NCBI RefSeq assembly: GCF_030553055.1
Contig: NZ_CP130713.1
Location: 4,092,001 to 4,156,000 of the forward strand
DNA length: 64,000 nucleotides
Origin: Streptomyces sp. XD-27
GTDB taxonomy: Bacteria > Actinomycetota > Actinomycetes > Streptomycetales > Streptomycetaceae
Reading direction: 5' to 3'
Every line of letters begins with the position of its first letter. Position 1 is the stretch's first letter. Positions 60,330-64,000 of the stretch are shown piece by piece. A program made the translations under genes and the position numbers. Below the pieces are notes generated by a model. That model saw only the letters and a program-made list of their open reading frames with translations, made no database searches and was not told where the DNA came from.

Positions 60330-62483
60330 ATGGACGCTCCGACCCCCACGTCGTCTGCCGAAAGCGGCGACTCAGGCGGAAACAGCGGCGACTGGGGCTG
60401 GTTCACCCCGAGCAGGAAGGGTGCCGCCGATCCGGCGGAGGCCCGCCCCCGCACGCCGGATGCCGAAGACACCACCCCCAGCCGCCCGGTGAGCCGGATA
60501 CGGCCCGTGGGGCAGGCGGCGGACCGCCGCCCGGCCCCGCAGGAACCGAGACCGACCGCGGCCGGAACGGCCGCATCCGCTGCGTCTGCCGCGTCTGCCG
60601 CATCCGCTCCGTTTGTCGCATCTGCCCCGCCCGGACCCGACACCTCGCCGATCTCCGCGCTCTACCGCGAGGCGCCGCCGCGCTCGGTCCTGTACCGGGA
60701 GGAGCACCAGCGGCCCGCCGAACCGGGGCGCGAACCCGGGCGCGAGCCGGGCGTCGCCCGGAACGTCGCCACTCCGGCACCGGCACCGGCACCGGTGCGT
60801 ACGGAGCCGGAGCCACCGGCGGCGCCGCGTGCGCCGGAGGACTCGGCGCGTACGGGGGAGGACTCGGCGCGTACGCGGCGGGACCCGGCACCCGCGCCGG
60901 TACCGGGGGATTCCTCACCGGCGCCGCAGGCTTCTTCCGCGCAGGCCCCGTCGCAGGCTCCCGCGCCGCAGGCCGCCGTCTTCACCCCGCTGCGGCAGGA
61001 CCCGCCCGTACGAAGGGATTCCGTACGGCAGGACCCCGAGGTCACGCGTTCCGCTCAGGAGCCGATACGTACGCGGCAGGACCAGCCGGATGGCCAGCCG
61101 GACGGTCACGACCGCCAGAAGGGTCACGACCGCCAGGACCGGCAGGACCGGCAGGGCCCCGTCCCCGTCCCCGTCCGCCAGGCGCCCGTGGCGAACGCGT
61201 CCGCGTTTGATCCGCAGCCGCAGCCGCAGCCGCAGCCGCAGCCAGAGCCCGATCCGCAGCCAGAACCTCGGCGCGAGCCGGCGCCCTCTCCAGCCCCTTC
61301 CCTGGCTCCCGCCCCGGCTCCCGCCCCGGCCTCCGCGCCCAAGCCCGCCGAGAGCGGGTCGCCCGACGCGATACTCATCCGGCGCACCATGGCGGAGATC
61401 GAGCCCGTGGCCGACAAGGTCACCTCGTACTTCTACGCGCTGCTGTTCGTCCAGCACCCCGACCTGCGGGCCCTGTTCCCGGCCTCGATGGACACCCAGC
61501 GCGACCGGCTGTTCAAGGCGCTGCTCACCGCCGCCAAGCACGTGGACGACGCCGAGACCCTGACCGCGTACCTGGCCAACCTCGGCCGCGGCCACCGCAA
61601 GTACGGCACCGTGCCCGATCACTACCCGGCCGTCGGCGAGTGCCTGATCGGCGCGCTCACCCGGTACGCCACCGAGAGCTGGGACGCGGAGACCGAGGCG
61701 GCCTGGGTCCGCGCGTACACCGCCATCTCGCAGATCATGATCGACGCGGCCGCCGAGGACGAGCTGCGGGCCCCCGCCTGGTGGCAGGCCGAGGTGGTGT
61801 CGCACGAGTCGCGCACCTCCGACATCGCCGTGGTGACCGTCCGCCCGGACCAGCCGTATCCGTTCCTGGCCGGGCAGTACACGAGCGTGGAGACCCCGTG
61901 GTGGCCGCGCGTGTGGCGGCACTACTCCTTCGCGTCCGCGCCCCGCGCGGACGGGCTGCTGTCCTTCCACGTCAAGGCCGTACCGGCGGGGTGGGTCTCC
62001 AGCGCGCTGGTGCACCGGGCCCGCCCCGGGGACGTCATCCGGCTCGGGCCGCCGGCGGGGTCGATGACCGTCGACCACAGCAGCGACAACGGACTGCTCT
62101 GCCTCGGCGGCGGCACCGGCATCGCCCCGATCAAGGCGCTGGTGGAGGACGTCGCCGAGCACGGCCGGACCCGACCCGTCGAGGTCTTCTACGGGGCCCG
62201 CAGCGACCATGACCTGTACGACATCGACACCATGCTGGGCCTGGCGCGGTCGCACCCCTGGCTCTCGGTGCGCCCCGTGGTCTCGGACGGGCCGACCAGC
62301 GGGCTGAGCGGTCAACTTCCGGACGCCGTGCGCCAATACGGGCCCTGGAGCAGCTACGACGGGTATCTGTCCGGTCCGCCCGGAATGATCCGCAGTGGCG
62401 TGGACGCGCTGATGGGCGTGGGCATTCCGCCGCAGCGCATCCGCCACGACTCCATCGAAGAGCTGGTCGCGGCCGGCGACTAG
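60330..62483 (+). CDS. Flavohemoglobin-type protein with long disordered head
   Basis: 717 residues. The first 340 are low complexity (Ala/Pro/Arg/Gln, including PQPQPQPQPQPEPDPQPEP near 300). Then a globin domain (about 343-475) with the proximal His422 in LGRGHRKYG, and a ferredoxin-reductase domain (about 480-717) with the FAD motif RHYSFAS and the NAD motif GGGTGIAPIKAL. Flavohemoglobins oxidise NO to nitrate; the domain order fits. They normally have about 400 residues, so the head is unusual. ATG at 60330 follows GAGGCGAGG. The PPOX gene starts 14 bp downstream, so the two are probably one operon. Confidence 0.9.
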   Translation: MDAPTPTSSAESGDSGGNSGDWGWFTPSRKGAADPAEARPRTPDAEDTTPSRPVSRIRPVGQAADRRPAPQEPRPTAAGTAASAASAASAASAPFVASAPPGPDTSPISALYREAPPRSVLYREEHQRPAEPGREPGREPGVARNVATPAPAPAPVRTEPEPPAAPRAPEDSARTGEDSARTRRDPAPAPVPGDSSPAPQASSAQAPSQAPAPQAAVFTPLRQDPPVRRDSVRQDPEVTRSAQEPIRTRQDQPDGQPDGHDRQKGHDRQDRQDRQGPVPVPVRQAPVANASAFDPQPQPQPQPQPEPDPQPEPRREPAPSPAPSLAPAPAPAPASAPKPAESGSPDAILIRRTMAEIEPVADKVTSYFYALLFVQHPDLRALFPASMDTQRDRLFKALLTAAKHVDDAETLTAYLANLGRGHRKYGTVPDHYPAVGECLIGALTRYATESWDAETEAAWVRAYTAISQIMIDAAAEDELRAPAWWQAEVVSHESRTSDIAVVTVRPDQPYPFLAGQYTSVETPWWPRVWRHYSFASAPRADGLLSFHVKAVPAGWVSSALVHRARPGDVIRLGPPAGSMTVDHSSDNGLLCLGGGTGIAPIKALVEDVAEHGRTRPVEVFYGARSDHDLYDIDTMLGLARSHPWLSVRPVVSDGPTSGLSGQLPDAVRQYGPWSSYDGYLSGPPGMIRSGVDALMGVGIPPQRIRHDSIEELVAAGD

Positions 62484-62497
62484 GCAGGACAGGGACT

Positions 62498-63496
62498 GTG
62501 AAAGACCACGAGCGCACGCCGACATGGGCGGTCACGACGGCGAAGGCGCCCGCCACGGCACCGCCAGTGCCTGCCACTCCACCGCCGGCACTCCCCACCG
62601 CGCCCCCGGCACCCGCCACTCCACCGCCGGTACCCCCCACCGCGCCGCCGGCACCCGCCACGGCACCGGCGGTACCGCCCGCGAGGGAGGCGGCGCCGTT
62701 CGCCACGGTGGCGGCCGGTCACCGCCCGGGAAGCGACGGCGAGCACGTGCTGCAACTGCGGTTCGGCACGGCCGAGCGCGCCGACCGGTTCTACGACGAC
62801 CAGGTGCTGGACCACCTCAACCCGCGGATGCGGGAGTTCGCGGCGCGACAGGAGATGTTCTTCCTGGCGACCGCGGACCGGCACGGCGAGTGCGACAGTA
62901 CGTTCCGCGCCGGTCCGCCCGGCTTCGTCCAGGTCTTCGACGCCCGTACGGTCGCGTATCCCGAGTACCGCGGCAACGGCGTGCTCGCGAGCCTCGGCAA
63001 CATCGAGGAGAACCCCCGTGTGGGCATCCTCATGATCGACTTCTTCCGGGACCGCATCGGCCTGCACCTCAACGGCCGGGCCCGGGTGCTGTCCGACGCG
63101 GAGATGCGCGCGGCCCGCCCCGGTCTGCCGGTCGACCCGGTGCCCGGCCGACGCGCCGTGGTGTGGGTGGAGGTGAGCGTGGAGGAGGCGTACATCCACT
63201 GCGCCAAGCACATCCCGCATCTGGCGAAGGTGCCGCCGCAGCCACGCGGTGCCGACCGCGAGCGGGACTGGGGCACGGACGATGTCCGGCGCAAGGGCGG
63301 GGACTTCTTCGGCGCGGCGGCGGGGGCGGGCGACCGCGCCCCGCGGCGGGCGCCGGCGCGCGGCCGCCATGGTGCCGCGGCGGTGGAGGGAGTCGACCCC
63401 GACCAGTGGCGCCGGGAGGCGGAACGGGTGCTGGCCCGGGCGCGGCAGCGGGCGTCGGGGGCGGGCGGGGAGCCGTTCAGCGGTTGGTTCGGCTAG
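62498..63496 (+). CDS. PPOX-fold (pyridoxamine-phosphate-oxidase-like) flavoprotein
   Basis: 332 residues. The head is a Pro/Ala repeat (two copies of a 14-residue unit TPPPALPTAPPAPA, DNA 62576-62617 and 62618-62659, identical at most bases). The split-barrel domain follows: MREFAARQEMFFLATADRHGECDST, FVQVFDARTVAYPEYRGNGV, NPRVGILMIDFFRDRIGLHLNGRARV and YIHCAKHIPHL. Likely binds FMN or F420; substrate unknown. GTG at 62498 is the start. It follows the flavohemoglobin gene closely. Confidence 0.85.
   Translation: MKDHERTPTWAVTTAKAPATAPPVPATPPPALPTAPPAPATPPPVPPTAPPAPATAPAVPPAREAAPFATVAAGHRPGSDGEHVLQLRFGTAERADRFYDDQVLDHLNPRMREFAARQEMFFLATADRHGECDSTFRAGPPGFVQVFDARTVAYPEYRGNGVLASLGNIEENPRVGILMIDFFRDRIGLHLNGRARVLSDAEMRAARPGLPVDPVPGRRAVVWVEVSVEEAYIHCAKHIPHLAKVPPQPRGADRERDWGTDDVRRKGGDFFGAAAGAGDRAPRRAPARGRHGAAAVEGVDPDQWRREAERVLARARQRASGAGGEPFSGWFG
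62576..62659 (+). repeat. 42-bp coding tandem repeat
   Basis: Two 42-bp units, each encoding 14 residues of the Pro/Ala head of the PPOX protein. Confidence 0.85.
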
Positions 63497-63535
63497 GCCG
63501 GGCGGCTGTTCCGGCGACCTCCTCCGTGGCGCTCC

Positions 63536-64000
63536 TCAGCCGAAGTCCTCCGCGAGCAGTGCCAGCACGCCCTCCAGGTTGGCGTCGAGGTACGCCCGCA
63601 GCGATGGCGGCACCATCTCCACCGACGCGATTCCCTTGCGGGTGAAGGGGATCCGTACCACGTCGTACTCCCCGCAGGGCTCGTCCACCTCCGGGCCGTG
63701 CCGCCGCGAGAGGTCCATCGAGTCCAGCCGGCAGACGAAGAAGTGCTGCACTTTCACGCCATGGGCGGCGTGGTGGAGGCTGTGCGAGACGGTGTCGACG
63801 AAGGCGGGGACGATGTGGCTGACCTTGGCGCCCAGCTCCTCGTCGACCTCGCGGTGCAGCGCGTCGACGACCGTGGCGTCCTCGGGCTCCACGCCGCCGC
63901 CCGGCGTGATCCAGTACGGTTCCTCGCCGGGCTTGGTGCGCTTGATCAGGATCATCTCCGGCTCGATGTCGCCGTCCAGCAGGATGGCGCGAGCGGTGCG
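63536..64000 (-). CDS. NUDIX hydrolase (start beyond the window)
   Basis: Only the 3' part is present; the frame is open to the window edge (RTARAILLDGD upstream of the first Met at 63955). The NUDIX box is recognisable, WITPGGGVEPEDATVVDAL with REVDEELGA, lacking the usual first Glu. Substrate unknown; probably a nucleotide pyrophosphatase. Convergent with the PPOX gene. Confidence 0.85.
   Translation of the reverse strand, partial: RTARAILLDGDIEPEMILIKRTKPGEEPYWITPGGGVEPEDATVVDALHREVDEELGAKVSHIVPAFVDTVSHSLHHAAHGVKVQHFFVCRLDSMDLSRRHGPEVDEPCGEYDVVRIPFTRKGIASVEMVPPSLRAYLDANLEGVLALLAEDFG

Noticed and set aside
59906..60643. Minus-strand frame over the flavohemoglobin start
   Set aside because: Low-complexity Ala/Asp shadow without domain support.

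Overview
The window is the centre of a Streptomyces (or close relative) chromosome, around the replication origin. The evidence is the very high G+C content with G/C-biased third codon positions, frequent GTG starts, the gene order rpmH-rnpA-yidD-yidC-jag-rsmG-parA-parB on one side and dnaA-oriC-dnaN-gnd-recF-DUF721-gyrB-gyrA on the other, nine copies of the Streptomyces parS palindrome GTTTCACGTGAAAC, and typical actinobacterial families (DLW-39, DUF3566, LppU, FemX, DUF6049).

Layout. 1-3.5 kb: a membrane-anchored Ser/Thr kinase, a secreted sortase-like-topology protein of unknown function, the small DLW-39 protein and tRNA-Ile(GAT). 3.5-16.1 kb, minus strand: DUF3566 protein, gyrA, gyrB, DciA-type DUF721 protein, recF, gnd, dnaN, oriC (about 13.44-14.01 kb, more than a dozen DnaA boxes) and dnaA. 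16.5-23.2 kb, plus strand: rpmH, rnpA, yidD, yidC, jag, rsmG, parA, parB and a GNAT gene. 23.2-33.1 kb, minus strand: thioredoxin pair trxB-trxA behind a perfect sigma-R type promoter, sigM with its anti-sigma gene, then a pseudokinase, murJ and DUF6049, which look like a cell-wall module. 33.3-45.9 kb: cca, LppU-type protein, MFS transporter, padR-ino1, a class A penicillin-binding protein, a GT87 glycosyltransferase, alanine-racemase-like protein and femX. 46.4-51.8 kb: rpsF-ssb-rpsR-rplI, a MATE exporter and dnaB with a DnaA-box cluster in its promoter region. 51.8-64 kb is more accessory: acetyltransferases, TetR/MarR regulators, an AhpD-like protein, a serine hydrolase, an MFS exporter, a HAD phosphatase, a flavohemoglobin with a 340-residue disordered head, a PPOX-fold flavoprotein and the 3' part of a NUDIX gene running off the window.

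How it works together: the region couples initiation and elongation of replication (DnaA, DnaN, DnaB, SSB, RecF, gyrase, DciA), origin segregation (ParA/ParB and the parS array), tRNA and ribosome maturation (RnpA, Cca, RsmG, S6/S18/L9/L34), membrane insertion (YidC/YidD) and peptidoglycan synthesis (MurJ, PBP, FemX, Alr-like).

Two cautions. Four genes (the kinase, gyrA, rpsF and marR) each appear to lack exactly one base inside a run of G or C. Two of them are essential, so these are most likely sequencing deletions rather than biology. Second, most of the window is conserved core; I see no convincing wholly new system. The best leads are a DnaA-trio-like element in oriC, the DnaA-box cluster in front of dnaB, and the flavohemoglobin/PPOX pair with long low-complexity heads.
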